Assembly: GCA_016800925.1 (NCBI GenBank) | Contig: JABCPU010000116.1 | Location: 1 to 64,000, forward strand | Source of the DNA: Suillus spraguei | Taxonomy: Eukaryota > Basidiomycota > Agaricomycetes > Boletales > Suillaceae | Length of the DNA stretch: 64,000 nucleotides | Direction: 5' to 3' | Shown here: positions 33,632 to 45,039 of the stretch, one piece after another | Layout of the letters: every line of letters begins with the position of its first letter | Position numbering within the stretch: the first letter of the stretch is position 1 | Notes under the pieces: model-generated | Database searches by the model: none | The model's input: the letters and a program-made list of their open reading frames with translations, nothing else | Told to the model about the DNA's origin: nothing | Translations under genes and position numbers: made by a program

Positions 33632-34120
33632 TTGTTAGTTGACTTAGTTACTTATTGCAGGTGTGTTGTGTTGTGGGCTATATCATGCTACATCCTGAGG
33701 CTTCCAGGCGTTAAACATACTCTACAGATCCAAATATCAACAATGTACCGCTTGGTTGTGGGGCTGGTAACAGACTACATGATGCACTCCCCTAAAATAC
33801 TCATGTTTTCTATATCAACTACAGATACCAGCACCACAGATACCCCGCTACAGATACCTGCTTTAAATATGCTCGCGATCCTTGAACAATTCCTCTCGAT
33901 TCTTCAAAGCTCTTTCTCAATCTTTCACAGCTCCCTCACGATCCTTCACAGCTCCCTCATGATCCTTCAAAACTCGCAATCAATACTTCACAACTCCCTC
34001 TCGACCCTTCACAACTCGCAATCGGTCCTTCAAAACACCCTCTCGATCCTTCAAAAAACTCTCTCAATCCCTCAAAATTCCCTCGCGGTCCTTCAACCCT
34101 TTGTTTCACAGCATGGCTAA
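33632..34120 (+). CDS. Hypothetical 162-codon ORF ending in a heptad repeat
   Basis: The frame opens with MLVDLVTYCRCVVLWAISCY, a hydrophobic stretch. Its C-terminal part (from about residue 83) is built of eleven 7-residue units of the type SILHNSL or TILHSSL, encoded by a 21-bp tandem repeat. Spaced Ile and Leu at fixed heptad positions would favour an amphipathic helix. No homologue is recognised, and the ORF may simply be kept open because the repeat unit is a multiple of three without a stop. Confidence 0.25.
   Translation: MLVDLVTYCRCVVLWAISCYILRLPGVKHTLQIQISTMYRLVVGLVTDYMMHSPKILMFSISTTDTSTTDTPLQIPALNMLAILEQFLSILQSSFSIFHSSLTILHSSLMILQNSQSILHNSLSTLHNSQSVLQNTLSILQKTLSIPQNSLAVLQPFVSQHG
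33877..34107 (+). repeat. 21-bp minisatellite, 11 units
   Basis: The unit consensus is close to GATCCTTCACAACTCCCTCTC, repeated every 21 bases from 33877 to 34107 with no length change. It is preceded by a short CAGATACC repeat (about 33822-33860). Substitutions are spread over all units, so the array is not young. Confidence 0.9.
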
Positions 34121-35029
34121 TGAGAACGTGCTCACTGCTACCTGCACCACAACTTTAATGTACCAGGCAGCTTTCTTTGAACTGAGTGAGTGGATGATCA
34201 ATGAAAGTGTTTTTTACTCACAGGATACTGATGTCCCATCTCTGCAGTAATAACACTCTAAGCTCAAGGATGTGTTGAGATGTGTGGATGTATAGAGAAC
34301 ATGTGGGGCAGTCCATCAACGCGCCCTTTTTGGGGTGTGATGTGGTGTGACATTGTGTTTCTCTCAAATTCAAGTATTTCTGAGTGGCTGAATAGACTAG
34401 TATCATACTAACTGACGTCAAACACTATGACAGAAACATCAGAATGTAAGATGTTTATTCATCCTTGATATTCGCATTAACTGCCACACCATTGAACTTA
34501 TCTCTCAGCTACCCATGTGTTGTATCGCAGCATGCACATTTCTTTGCGGCGCAATTCACTCTGCTGTGCAATCTTTCTCTACAGATACATTCAGATCTTC
34601 TGTTGATGGTGGTACCATCTTCGACAACTCACTTCCCCCACACCTCTGTTATTTACAATCGAGCATCATCGCCATGCTATGCGCATTCGCCGCCTACTCA
34701 TTAATCAAAGCTAATTACAAGATCACCGTAGTTATTTGTGTACTGATATTCAGGCAACATCCAGAGCAATGCCTCCCCCCTTAATCAACTCTCCCTGGCG
34801 CGCCACCTCTGTCAGAGAATTCTGGAGCTGTCGCTGGCATCAGTGGTTCCATTGGATATTCATCTTCCTCCATTTTCTCTGCTCTTTGAGTATATTGGGG
34901 GCATCATAGGCACATTCTTTGCCTCTCCCCATTGACCCATCCTCAGAGATGTGGCGCATGGTGCTGCCATTTGGAATGATGGGCACTGGGATGGTCATTG
35001 AGCATGCTGTTTTGGGGAATAAGACAAGT
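34121..35029. other. No supported gene
   Basis: It lies downstream of the ARP5 remnant on the minus strand and may hold its decayed 3' part, but I cannot align it with confidence. Confidence 0.3.
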
Positions 35030-36833
35030 AGCTGGATGGTTCCTCTTCGGTCTTTTCTTCAATGACAGGGATTGCAAATGGGAACTGGATGATGCACACA
35101 TGTTTGCAGGGATTTTGAGAGAATGGAAGACAGCAGGGTAGTTGGTAGCGAAGGAGCAGAAATTGTGCAACATCCACTGCAGGATGTCAATAACTAAGGA
35201 ACTATTTAGCTAGCATGTGGACTTACGCTTGCTTGCACAGATGTCACACGTGTTGGGAAGCTAGAGTATTTTAGCTGGATGAGCTTCAGGAGATACTCCA
35301 TTGATTGCTGTGTACCCCATGGTATTCTGCCAAGTACGATCAACACATGATTCCCTCAGCTCAAGGAATACAGACTGTTTTGCATGACTTAGCACACCTT
35401 TCCCGTTGAGAATAGGGATAATAGATGTGGATGCCATATTGAATGAAATGACAAGGCCATCAGCACTGAATGTGCTGCCAGATATGGGCTTGTTGTTATG
35501 ATAAAACAACATCACAGAGTCGACGCAGTAAGTGAGTGTGTCATATACCATAATTCTAATCTCAGATCCGATCGATTCCATATCCGTCCGGTCCACAGAT
35601 CCTGTCCGGACCACCCATCCGAATGTGCTCACTTCTCGCACCTTAACTCCCTGTGCATATCCACGTCTATCTCCTTTCGTCATTCCTCCTGTCTCCGGTA
35701 TTCCGGCTATGTATATTTCCCTCCTACGTCGCTGATCCATTACCTGTGTTCATTTCCGATTCGTGCTTACTGATCCGCTGTGCATTAACTAATAGACTTC
35801 GTTACACTTCTACATAGCCCTCGGTTCCAGACCTGTTGATTATCCGTCTCAGATACTTACAGTATATAAACCACTTGTAATCTCCGTAGAACCTTAGTTT
35901 CAATATCATCTTAGATTCTACTCATTCCGCTTCTTCCGGACTTAGCCACCTCTGCTCTAAAGTCACCTTCTGAGACTTAGGATTGATTCCTATAGTCTAT
36001 ATCTCCAACTCTATCTTCGGATAGTCTACCTCCGTTAGTTTCTAGTTAGGAACTCGTTCCGAAGCTAGCCTTAATCTTTTCTATCTTACGTTCCGATAAC
36101 CTTCAGACATATCATATCCGATACCTCGACGCCGATCCGTCACGCAACTCCTTCGATCTTCAGACAAATAACTCTCCTTGAAATAAGGGGCATTACTCGA
36201 GAAAGGGGCACAGTGCACGAACTGAGGCCAAAGCCCTTCGGATCTCTCTACCTTTGAGTATGGTCTTAACAGAGTGAAGGGACCGAATATTGCTCAAACA
36301 TGAGCTTGGAGGTCACTATGCATTTGGTTCAGTGAGGCAGTCAACACAAGGAGCTTAAGGATGTACATGCTCTTGAATGCAGTGGCGAGCAGAGTCTTTC
36401 TGTCATGAGCACCAGGTGCTCAATGCCCTCTGTGTCGATTCCCAACCTCACAAATGTGTAGTCCAATGCATGTTCCTAACTCACCTATCCTCAGTGTCAC
36501 CCACACAGATCAGCAATGTAGGAAACCCACCATTGCATCGAAATTCAACAACACATCACCTTCCCAAGGTGTCTTGCCCTGGCTCTTGGCACCATTCTCC
36601 ATGTCAATTGTGTCACCAAACAGTAACAATGACTGGTTGAACTTGCGCTCCTTGTACTTGGCGATGACATTAGGAGAAGATTGGGGAGAGGCGGACATGC
36701 TGAAGCCAAAATGGAGGTTTGAGGAGCCATTGTCTATGATGAGAGGGACAGACTGAGACCGAAAATGATCATATGAGTTGGGAGGTGTAATGCTTGGGAG
36801 ACTGGGTGTCAGGACATAGAATATGTTACTCAT
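35030..36833 (-). pseudogene. ARP5: ARP5 (actin-related protein 5) copy, split by a solo LTR
   Basis: The minus-strand start MSNIFYVLTPSLPSI lies at 36833. It is followed by VPLIIDNGSSNLHFGF, the phosphate-binding loop of the actin fold, and GDVLLNFDAM. An intron (GTGGGT..TTAG) follows, then LDYTFVRLGIDTEGI, LVLMTERLCSPLHSR and LMFEQYSVPS. The frame is cut at 36271. On the other side of the LTR (below 35539) it resumes with VDSVMLFYHNNKPISG, DGLVISFNMASTSIIP and KLIQLKYSSFPTRV. Another intron follows (GTAAGT..GCAG), then WMLHNFCSFATNYPA and EEKTEEE near 35040. ARP5 is a subunit of the INO80 chromatin remodeller. Introns are kept, so this is a DNA-level copy, not a retrocopy. One intron donor appears lost near 36375. 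Confidence 0.85.
35539..36271 (-). mobile_element. Solo LTR, family 1, inverted, with target duplication GAGTG
   Basis: On the plus strand it starts TGTCATATACC and ends GGTCTTAACA, the reverse of the copy at 1601-2370. GAGTG flanks it at 35534-35538 and 36272-36276. It sits in the ARP5 coding sequence, in the same orientation as that gene, and separates EQYSVPS from the VDS segment. Confidence 0.9.
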
Positions 36834-36844
36834 TTCAGCTTCAT

Positions 36845-37320
36845 TGTCACAACCCACAAAACGAATTAACGCTAGGGCAGAGACTAGGACTCAAACTAAG
36901 GTTATCACAGAGGAAGGAAAGAGCAAGGACGTCTTGGATTGCTACAAGTGTAGATACAAGAGGTTTGAACTAAAGAACTACTACAGCGAAACTAGCTAAC
37001 TATATACACATATTGAAACTGAGATATAAACTGAGTTTGAAACTACTAGCCAATCATAAAATAGAAATGAGAATCGTACGATGTGATGATTGTGACATTG
37101 TTATGACATCATATTCTAGAAGGTTCTAAGATCACGTGACACTATCTTATCTTATCTTATCCGATAGCATCATAAAAGATCTCTTCATCTTCATCAGGAA
37201 GTTCGGTTATAGAAGCGGTTATGGGGATTTCAATGGAGTTTGTGTTTGTCTTAGCGCTGGGTTTAGACGCTTTAGGGAAATTGAGGAAAGAGTAATGATT
37301 TGTATTTGGAATTCGTGACA
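36845..37320. mobile_element. Solo LTR, family 5 (476 bp), with target duplication TTCAT
   Basis: It starts TGTCACAACCC and ends GGAATTCGTGACA. TTCAT flanks it at 36840-36844 and 37321-37325. It lies 11 bp upstream of the ARP5 start codon and therefore cuts the gene from its promoter. It holds four CTTATC units at 37144-37161 (the GATA-factor core on the other strand). The orientation is not certain because the termini are inverted repeats. Confidence 0.85.
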
Positions 37321-39084
37321 TTCATCCATCGAAGGTAAGGTGCAATTCACAATTGATACCAATGACACAGCAGATGTGTGGTGAGCATTTATGTAGAAAG
37401 CTACTAGCAATCAACAATGCATTGCCCTGGACATGTCACAATTGCCAGCAGTGACCATTTTGTGTTGATACTACAAGGAATTTGAAGCCTTTGATTGCTG
37501 ACTGGGTAGTATTACAAACGGTCATCATAAAATCAAGTTCCAGCAGTAGGTGATCACTGTTTTAGAGAGATGCTGGACTTCTTTCAACAAATTATCTATG
37601 AAGTATCATATTTATGAGACATACATGTCCTCACCGATATTAGAGTTTTCCTGCAATGTTTTGCCATCATGCTGGTGGCTATATATAACTATGTATTTGG
37701 ATATAATATGTAAATATTTGATCTGATTTTGCCAAAAATATCTATCAAAACCTTCCCGTGGCCGATTTCCTGATGTATCACTCATTAGGGATACAGTCAA
37801 GACTACACCGCACCTTTTGGAGAGTTGGAAGAGGTACATCAAGCAGATCTTAAAACGAGGTTGCGAAATGGCTGGAATTGATCACAGCCGCTATCTACAA
37901 TCATGATTACTATTATCTAGACTTGATAAATCAGATTTTATTCGCCATAGCATAGCCGAGGCTCGGCTTGATCTCCGTCAACGAAAAACACAAGGCTTTG
38001 TACACTTTAGGCATAGTTTCGTGATGTACGTGAGCACGACCTGAGCTATACTAAATCCAACGCACAAAAAGCTGCTTTTTGTGCGCTGCCACACTCAGAT
38101 CAGTGGCCCATCAGGAAAACCTCAGCTTCCTTTTCTGTCTTAGCGAGCATTTAATTAAGGCGGATCCGGGCATTTACAACATTAAGAGAGAAAGGCGGGA
38201 AAGGGTGAAAGCGCAATAAAGACATGTCATGTTACAATCTGCTTGCCATATAGGATAAGGAAAATTGTAATGATAACTATTGATGAGTAACTATGTGGAA
38301 TACTAAGTTCGAAAAGTGAAATGCAATGAAACCAAGAACGACAAGTTTATTGACTAAGCACGCCCCCACCTTATCCCCTTTCATCAATAACGCCTCTTTT
38401 GCAGCCCATACCGTTCCTGTTCTACTCCAAATTCTTAGCAGAGCTCGAGACGTTTCTCAGCTGATGCCAAATGAGAGCAGCACCATTCTCGAGTCCACAA
38501 AGGTAGAAATGACATTGGCAACGACTAGACCACAGTGGCCTTATTCCTCTTTTTTTCACTTTTCTCCCTTGAAGGGAAATAAAGCTACTATAAAGAGATA
38601 AAAAGTAATTTGATATTCTACTGATGCTAGTTATGCACAGTGCATTATACATCATGCCCTATCAGCGCTTCAGTACTGCACCAACTCCACGATGCAGATA
38701 GAAGATTCTGCACTCATCATTGTTAGCAACCTTATGATAAGAAAGCCCGATAACCGAGGCAGAGAGCGAGAGGGTGCTCATGAAGCGGCAGATGGCTTGG
38801 GGACGAGCAGGGATAGTAGATAATGACTTGATATCTGCTCGCACACGCCGGGTAGAACGTAAGTTACCTGTTTGCTTTATGTGGATCACCTCTATCTTTC
38901 ACAGTTTATTTTTGGTCTGACCTTAGGCTTTGCGTGATGACACAGTTTGCCTCTTACGGTTTTCAAAGTGTTCCGCCAGTGCAGATGCTTCACTACCAAC
39001 AATCACGTTAAGCTCCTGGGTTGATTTCGCATCAAGGCAAGAGCGGAGATGATCCCTCGAGCTGATCCAAGCACTGAATGGTGG
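37321..39084. other. No supported gene
   Basis: AT-rich sequence marking the change from transposon debris to genes. No frame shows a recognisable motif. The last 100 bases form the promoter region of the next gene. Confidence 0.4.
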
Positions 39085-39090
39085 TATATA
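39085..39090 (+). promoter_or_regulatory. TATA box of the DUF6533 gene
   Basis: TATATA in GGTGGTATATATCAC, 60-65 bp upstream of the ATG at 39150, a usual fungal spacing. Confidence 0.55.
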
Positions 39091-39149
39091 TCACATTGCT
39101 ACACGTCTACCAAGTTCACCTCTCATCCACACCCCCATTCTTTACCAAT

Positions 39150-40863
39150 ATGACCATAGTCTCAAATGAACCCACTTCGTGGCCGGCCATTAATTCGTAT
39201 CGTGTTTACAGCTATTTTGTAGGTTCGTGGAGGGCAATCAGATATTGAAGCTGATGTCTCAATCTAACCTTGCCTACCGTTCGCAGTTGCCGCCTTTGTT
39301 GGACTGCTATATGACTGGGGTGAGCATAACAATATCAAGGAACTGCTGATAGCCTATAAGTATTTCCAGCACTTACACTCGGACAAGAGGTATGTTGATG
39401 CTATGACCGAGTAGCAGTCATCTCGCTAAGAATGGTTTTATAGGTCGAACTGATCTGGGTGAGTAGAGTTTCATATCAGAGGAACACACATAAAAGTATA
39501 TTTAATTCTAGAGGCAACACTGGTCCTAATGACAATTCTGTATCTCAGTGTACGTAGCTTGATCGTCGTTGTCATGTTGTGCTGACTTGAAATTATCCTA
39601 GGTGCGCTACCTTGGGATCTTATTTGCTTCGTATGTTCGGAAGGCTAAACCATCAGTGTTGTACTAATCGTCTGTCTCTCATAATCAGCCTGATCGTACT
39701 GGGTGCGTCTCCTCAGTACATTTGCTGCCCTTGCTTCTTTGACCAACGGCATACAGACGGTGTTCCAACCATCCCGCTGAGAGATACAGTGAGTCTTCTG
39801 CACAGATGCCTGTTGTTCCCCTCCAATTAAACGTGGTGCCTTGTAGGGGTGAGCATGATTCTTGACTAATTTCTTTATTCATTAATGACCGCCACACTTT
39901 ACTGCCAGATGTGAGTCTGTTTGGAATATATTCTACCTAAGGCTAACTGCCAACGGGACTCATCAGGCTGGATTACGTTTGTCATGTGGAATTGGATAAA
40001 TTTTGTGGTATTTGCAATGCTGTGGGGTGAGCTTGGCGTTTCCACTCAGTGATATTGACTTGACTGAAATATGCTGCAAGTCATCATCATCACTCGGCTG
40101 TATGCCATGTATCAACGATCCAGAAAGATCTTGATATTTCTCATTATCACTTTCCTGGCCGTCAACGTTTTAGACGGAGTGATCAATATAATGATAACAA
40201 TGTATTCATCAGCAGGTACGCATAGTAGATGACAACAAAGTGTAGATGAGGCTAATTGATGAATACCAGAGGAACTCGTTCTCTCCGGCACTTACCAATG
40301 TTCGTCTGACTCTCCGGAATTTTTACCACTTCTGGGTTCCATTGCTTGGATACTCGCGACTCTGTGGGAGGTCTTCGCACTGTGTCTCTCAGTCTGGATT
40401 TCTGTAAAGCACTTCCGCGAACTGCAACAAGTTTCGGCAGGAGGGGTTATCGGAGACTGCTTCGCGGTGTTGATGAGAACTCACGCATTTTACTTTGCGA
40501 GGTGAGCTCATGCCGTGAACATGGTTTCCGTTTCCGCTAAAGGATCATGCCAGCTTCATTGCTGTTTCTTGCTTCAGCCTCGTTATTGACTTTTCTCCGG
40601 CACTCTCAGAGGTATGTCAACCTTGAACTGACCCCGAATACGACCCTGATACATCATTTCCATAGGATCTCCTGAGCAGTCAGATTTGTAATGGGTTGTC
40701 TCAGATTTTGACGGTCGTGCAGTCGTTTGTGCTGGGACCGCGCCTGATCCTTGGTGTTCGGGAATATAACGCCAGGCTCGTGGCCGACTCCCACGCAGCA
40801 ACCGGCATGACCTCGATCGCTTTCCAGGAACGTGTGCATATATCGACTGGCAATGGTGTATAG
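39150..40863 (+). CDS. DUF6533-domain multi-helix membrane protein
   Basis: This family is expanded in mushroom genomes and resembles a seven-helix receptor-like protein; its function is unknown. The start is MTIVSNEPTSWPAINSYRV. Spliced exons give YFVVAAFVGLLYDWALTLGQ and VELIW, the DUF6533 signature, then LMTILYLSVRYLGILFA. Further helices are WITFVMWNWINFVVFAM, ILIFLIITFLAVNVLDGVI, WILATLWEVFALCLSVWI and the segment ending VLGPRLILGVREYNA, with the stop at 40861-40863. Clear exons are 39150-39222, 39287-39319, 39370-39389 and 39444-39458, so two of them are only 20 and 15 nt. At the next exon the acceptor at 39511 leads to an in-frame TAA, whereas AG at 39513 keeps the frame, so either that site is used or the gene carries a 1-bp loss. 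Exon limits between 39600 and 39950 are uncertain. Confidence 0.8.
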
Positions 40864-41697
40864 CACAGTAGGCGCTCTATTTGTTCTATGCAGCAAGTTA
40901 TGTGGTGTTCCTAGGTAGATTTCAGTGAGACATAGGTCTGGACAATGTTGTCGTCGTAGTATCTAGTTATGTAAGTGATCTGATGTGTTCTGACAATGTT
41001 TAAACCAATATGTGCTTGACACTAGCTGCCCACCCTGATGCGTTCTTTGATGAGAATCGTACTAGCGACTCTCGTTGATTGGCTTGACGAAGAACAACCA
41101 CCAAATCAATTGCCAACGCACTCTCATGGGGTAGAGGTGATACTGATCTTCCATGACAAACATGTTGAAAACAGAATCAATTGGTTCTACTACCCACAGC
41201 TGAGTTTGAGTTTTAGCTCTACCGTATCTTGAGTTGGATTGTTGTAGCGGGGTGGTCTGGCGGAGGTCCTAGGGAGTGCCAAGTGTCTAGCACTGGCAGG
41301 AGTCCTGGCTCGTAGTCCTCTGGGTTGTCGTAGTCGGTCCTTTAGATAGAGTCGCCACCTCCCGCTATAGAGGTTGGGCCTTGGGCTGCCTTGCAGTCTG
41401 TCCCCGTTCCATTGTTTGTGCGTGGCTTGAGATGTCCGATTAGGAGGTGTCTACTTCAGTCGCCTAGCTACTTGGGTAGGTGATCAAATACTTTCCGTAT
41501 ATGCGTGTAACGAACTGCAGACATCCTCGGGTACTCAGACAGCACGTGCTCTTGTCTTGTAGTATAAGCTCCACATAAATTCATGAAAGTGGGTAGATAT
41601 ACATTATTTATCTCGTACAATAATAAAAGATCAAAACAATAAGCTATGAACATCTCATTAGGATCGCCGATTTCCGGCTTCCATTAGTCTAATCACT
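40864..41697. other. Intergenic, convergent 3' ends, nothing recognised
   Basis: It lies between the end of the DUF6533 gene and the end of the hydrolase gene. A G- and T-rich patch (about 41240-41440) has no identifiable coding or RNA motif. Confidence 0.45.
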
Positions 41698-43757
41698 TTA
41701 TGGGGGAGTAGCAATGTAAATACCAATACCATTAGGTAAAAAGTTCAGACCAGTAGCGTTGGAATTCTGCGAGACAGAGAATATGCGCTCTAATTGCGTG
41801 GTCGCGTTCGTGATCGAGCCCAAGCCAATATCCTCCCACGGCACATAGACGATTGCGTCGACCAAGTTGGCAACGACGAGCAAATATGCAGTGCCGTTGT
41901 GCCAGAGACCAGCATCTACACCCAGGTGATCGTAGTTGGCATATGTAGCTTCGGGTCGACGATGAATGGTTGAACGTAGTCTGTGATAATAACGGTGAGG
42001 TTGGTCGCTGTCCCTTCGATTGTCGTAACATTGCCGCTTGTGGTCGGGTATTGATAGGACTTGGAACCTGGCGACGTAAGTCAGTTCTATTCGCATGCGG
42101 GTTATCGACATGACTTACCTAGAGCACCATGGCTGAAGGAAGTGAATCCCATAGCAGCCCATTGCTGCCCTGTGGGAGTGGTGTTCCAGTATCTGCAATG
42201 AGAGTCAGGACAGATCGCATGGGGGGTTCAAGGCGACTTACGCGCCACTGCCGAATGCCTGGGGCGTGGTCCACACAGACTTGGTACGGTCAAAGCCCAA
42301 AATGTTGAGCCTGTCTTTGTAGGTCTGGATACGGGCCCTGATATCGTACAAGGTACCTTTGCAATTGTCGCAACCACAATGACCAAGTCCGGAGTACATG
42401 GTGTGTGCCACACCGGAGAAAATGTGGCGTTAATACCAATAGGATAAGCATCCTACACCATAGGTTAGAAACATGAGCAACGGAGATGTCATGAATGACT
42501 AACCTCAAGGACGATATCGGCTCCGTTGACGTAAGGCGAGAAGTTGTAGTCCTGGCAATTCAGAACAATAGAGACAGGATGGTATCCGTCTATCTGATAT
42601 ATTAAATCATACGTCAACTGCGCCGCATCTAGAGGGTCGGAGTTGCCATCGGGCTCGTGGGCAGTTTCCCAGTTCAATAAGTTGGGGATCGAGCATAAGC
42701 CTGCACTTGCTCAGCGACAGCGGTCAAGTTTTGGTAGTTCCTGAGTAGAAGATATCAATGGCCATGTGATGAGGTAATGAAGTCTGACATACGATCGCAT
42801 ATCGTAAACAATGTACATGCCGGCACTAATGGTCTTGTTGATGACTTCCTCGAAAATAGTAAGGTTGTCATATGGAGGAATTGGGTGAAGCTATGACATA
42901 GACACTCAGTACAGGACATAGCAGATGTTTGCAAGACATACAGTATTGAACCTGGAAAATATTTGAGTAAATTCGCAGAAGGTCATAGAAACGGAAAACG
43001 AACCCTTCGGCTTGAAGTTGATCAATGAAAGACAAATTTGTTACCAAATACTCGTCGAAATTTATGTAGAAACCCTGAGGGATAAAGGGCGCAAATGATC
43101 CGCCCTTGCCATTCGCGGGCCTCACCCAGAGTGCACCAGTGCGCAAGTCGGTCTTAGTAACAGAAGCATTTGTATCAGGGAGATATAAAAGGGATGCGCC
43201 AGTCTTGAATTGTTGGGACTTCGAAGAGGAAGAGGAAGAGTATGTAGCGGAGCAGCTAACATTGTATGCAGTCTTCTGAGCCTGGAGATTGCTGATATCT
43301 ATGGGAATTTGAAAGTTGGTGGCGTTCAGAGGGACATTTGCGGTGGTCTTCACGGAGCCCACGTTGATTGTGACGCTGATGCTTCCTAAGCCAGTGGAAC
43401 TGCTAGAAGAGGCGGAGGTAGATGGAAGTAAGATGGGCTCAGTACCGGCGATCCAATCGTAAACAATTGGAGTATCCACTACAAATGCTGCGTTCTTTGC
43501 ATCCTCCTGGAGGTATGGACGGAAGACAGGGGCACAGCGGAACGACAGAAGGGGTTCAACACTCTGTACAGGCAATACAAACTGTCCGCCAGGGGGCACG
43601 ACAGACTGATTTGACATGAAGTTCTTTCCGCACCTGGGAAGATTGAAGAGTCAGGAAACCATGTGCAGAATCGAAATTGTACGTACCATGTCTGAGCAAG
43701 CGAAGCTCGAACCAAGCCAGCGGCAACCAATGTTGCGAAGCTTTTTTTGTATTTCAT
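41698..43757 (-). CDS. Secreted TIM-barrel glycoside hydrolase-like protein
   Basis: The start is MKYKKSFATLVAAGLVRASLAQ, a likely signal peptide cleaved after SLA, in exon 43757-43687. Exon 43633-43004 begins CGKNFMSNQSVVPPGGQF and carries an N-terminal beta-rich, serine-rich part. It goes into the barrel at GGSFAPFIPQGFYINFDEY. Small exons then give GFNTLHPIPPYDNLTIFEE and YIVYDMR. LLNWETAHEPDGNSDP follows, the place of the usual EPDG acid motif. DAYPIGINATFSPVWHTPC, then a cysteine-rich CGCDNCKGTLYDI and TPQAFGSGAYW complete the barrel. The C-terminal part reads VDAGLWHNGTAYLLVVANL and the stop is at 41698. This is a secreted fungal family of unknown substrate. Many Agaricomycete relatives have W-Y-T-x-DEPDG here; this one has WETAHEPDG. 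It is the only gene between the DUF6533 gene and the ERG24 fragment. Confidence 0.82.
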
Positions 43758-43844
43758 TTTATCCTCAGCCTGATATAGGAGAGGAAGATTGAAGAAAAGA
43801 AGTGTATGGAGCTGCCTGGAGATTTAGATCCTTGCCAGGCGCGC

Positions 43845-43852
43845 TTATATAG
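43845..43852 (-). promoter_or_regulatory. TATA box of the hydrolase gene
   Basis: CTATATAAGC on the minus strand, about 90 bp upstream of the ATG at 43757. Confidence 0.6.
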
Positions 43853-43859
43853 GTTCAAA

Positions 43860-45039
43860 TACAGCCAATCCCAACAAAGGTAATCAGGATCCTCCTGCCT
43901 GTGTAACAGCGCTGTGTGCCATGTAATGATTAACGATCGCTTGTGACGACTCAGGAGATCGGATCAGCTAGAACAGGCTAGAACCCCATGGCTGTGGCTC
44001 ACCTGCCAGTACTTGCGACGGCGATTCTTAAGGCGGTTCAATCTGGCCGCCCCCGTCGGTGTTAGACGATATATCACTCATTTAGTAGTAGATATTGATC
44101 AATCAAAATCGAAATTATCACCGAGTCCGACACAACTCTGCTGAGTACGCACGTGCCTTGAAAACATGGGTGTCATGCCAGGTTAGGTCCAGCTATCACT
44201 GGCAGCCTGGCAGCAGTAGGCTCTAGTGCGCGTGCCTGTGGATCTATAGTATAAACTTACCACATGACGGATGTATCCGTGCATTATTTGGCTGTTTAGT
44301 GTTTCCGTCAACTTGACGGCCTTCCAGTATGGAGGCGACTATAGGTAACGCATCACCGGTTCGTACTTGGACCTTGTTGCGTGACTTGCGTTGCTAATTT
44401 ACCCCACCACAGGAGGGGTGGGCATAGGTTACATAAGTAAGGCCCAAGTGGTACCTGCCTCGGCCCGATCTTTTGATTCTCATTCTCATCATCGATCATA
44501 AGGTGTTTCTTCCTCCAACGAGTGGAATTCTTTTCTGTACCTCTATGAGTCGTTGGTCAACATGGCTACTAATTTGAAGCAGACTAGAACCTCAGGCTAC
44601 AGCCTAGTCGTTATGTGTGGTGTAGCAAAATGTTTCATGTTCCAATTCTGTCTAGACTGGCGGGTACTGGCCAAAGCTGCCTATTGGGCTCTCATATCAG
44701 TGCAACCACTCAGCGCTGAGTTCCTTTAAGCTTGAGCACTAGCCGCAGCGCCGAGTGAGTACTGATGTCAAATTATAACGCCACATTGACGCGTGCCATC
44801 GTTCGACAATTTGGCAAAAGTTCCGCGAAGGCAACTTGCACCTGCTTGTTTACAGCTTTAACTTGCACTAACATTAGAATTTAGACTAACTCAGCTAGTC
44901 TCTTATGGGTCCGCAAGTCGAGGCGGCCAACTAAATGAGTTGACGAAGGAACGCATTTGTTCAGCCTTGGCGCCACGCGGGCGATATCCTTCGATTCCAT
45001 GTTGACAAACATTGCCATCATCTGTCCTAACAAAGCTGT
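43860..45039. other. No supported gene
   Basis: Upstream region of the hydrolase gene. No coding motif is seen. The minus-strand frame at 44881-45189 overlaps the ERG24 remnant next to it only at its upper end. Confidence 0.4.

Noticed and set aside
36845..37320. A promoter of ARP5 with GATA sites
   Set aside because: The interval has LTR-type termini and a perfect TTCAT duplication, so the repeated CTTATC belongs to an inserted LTR.
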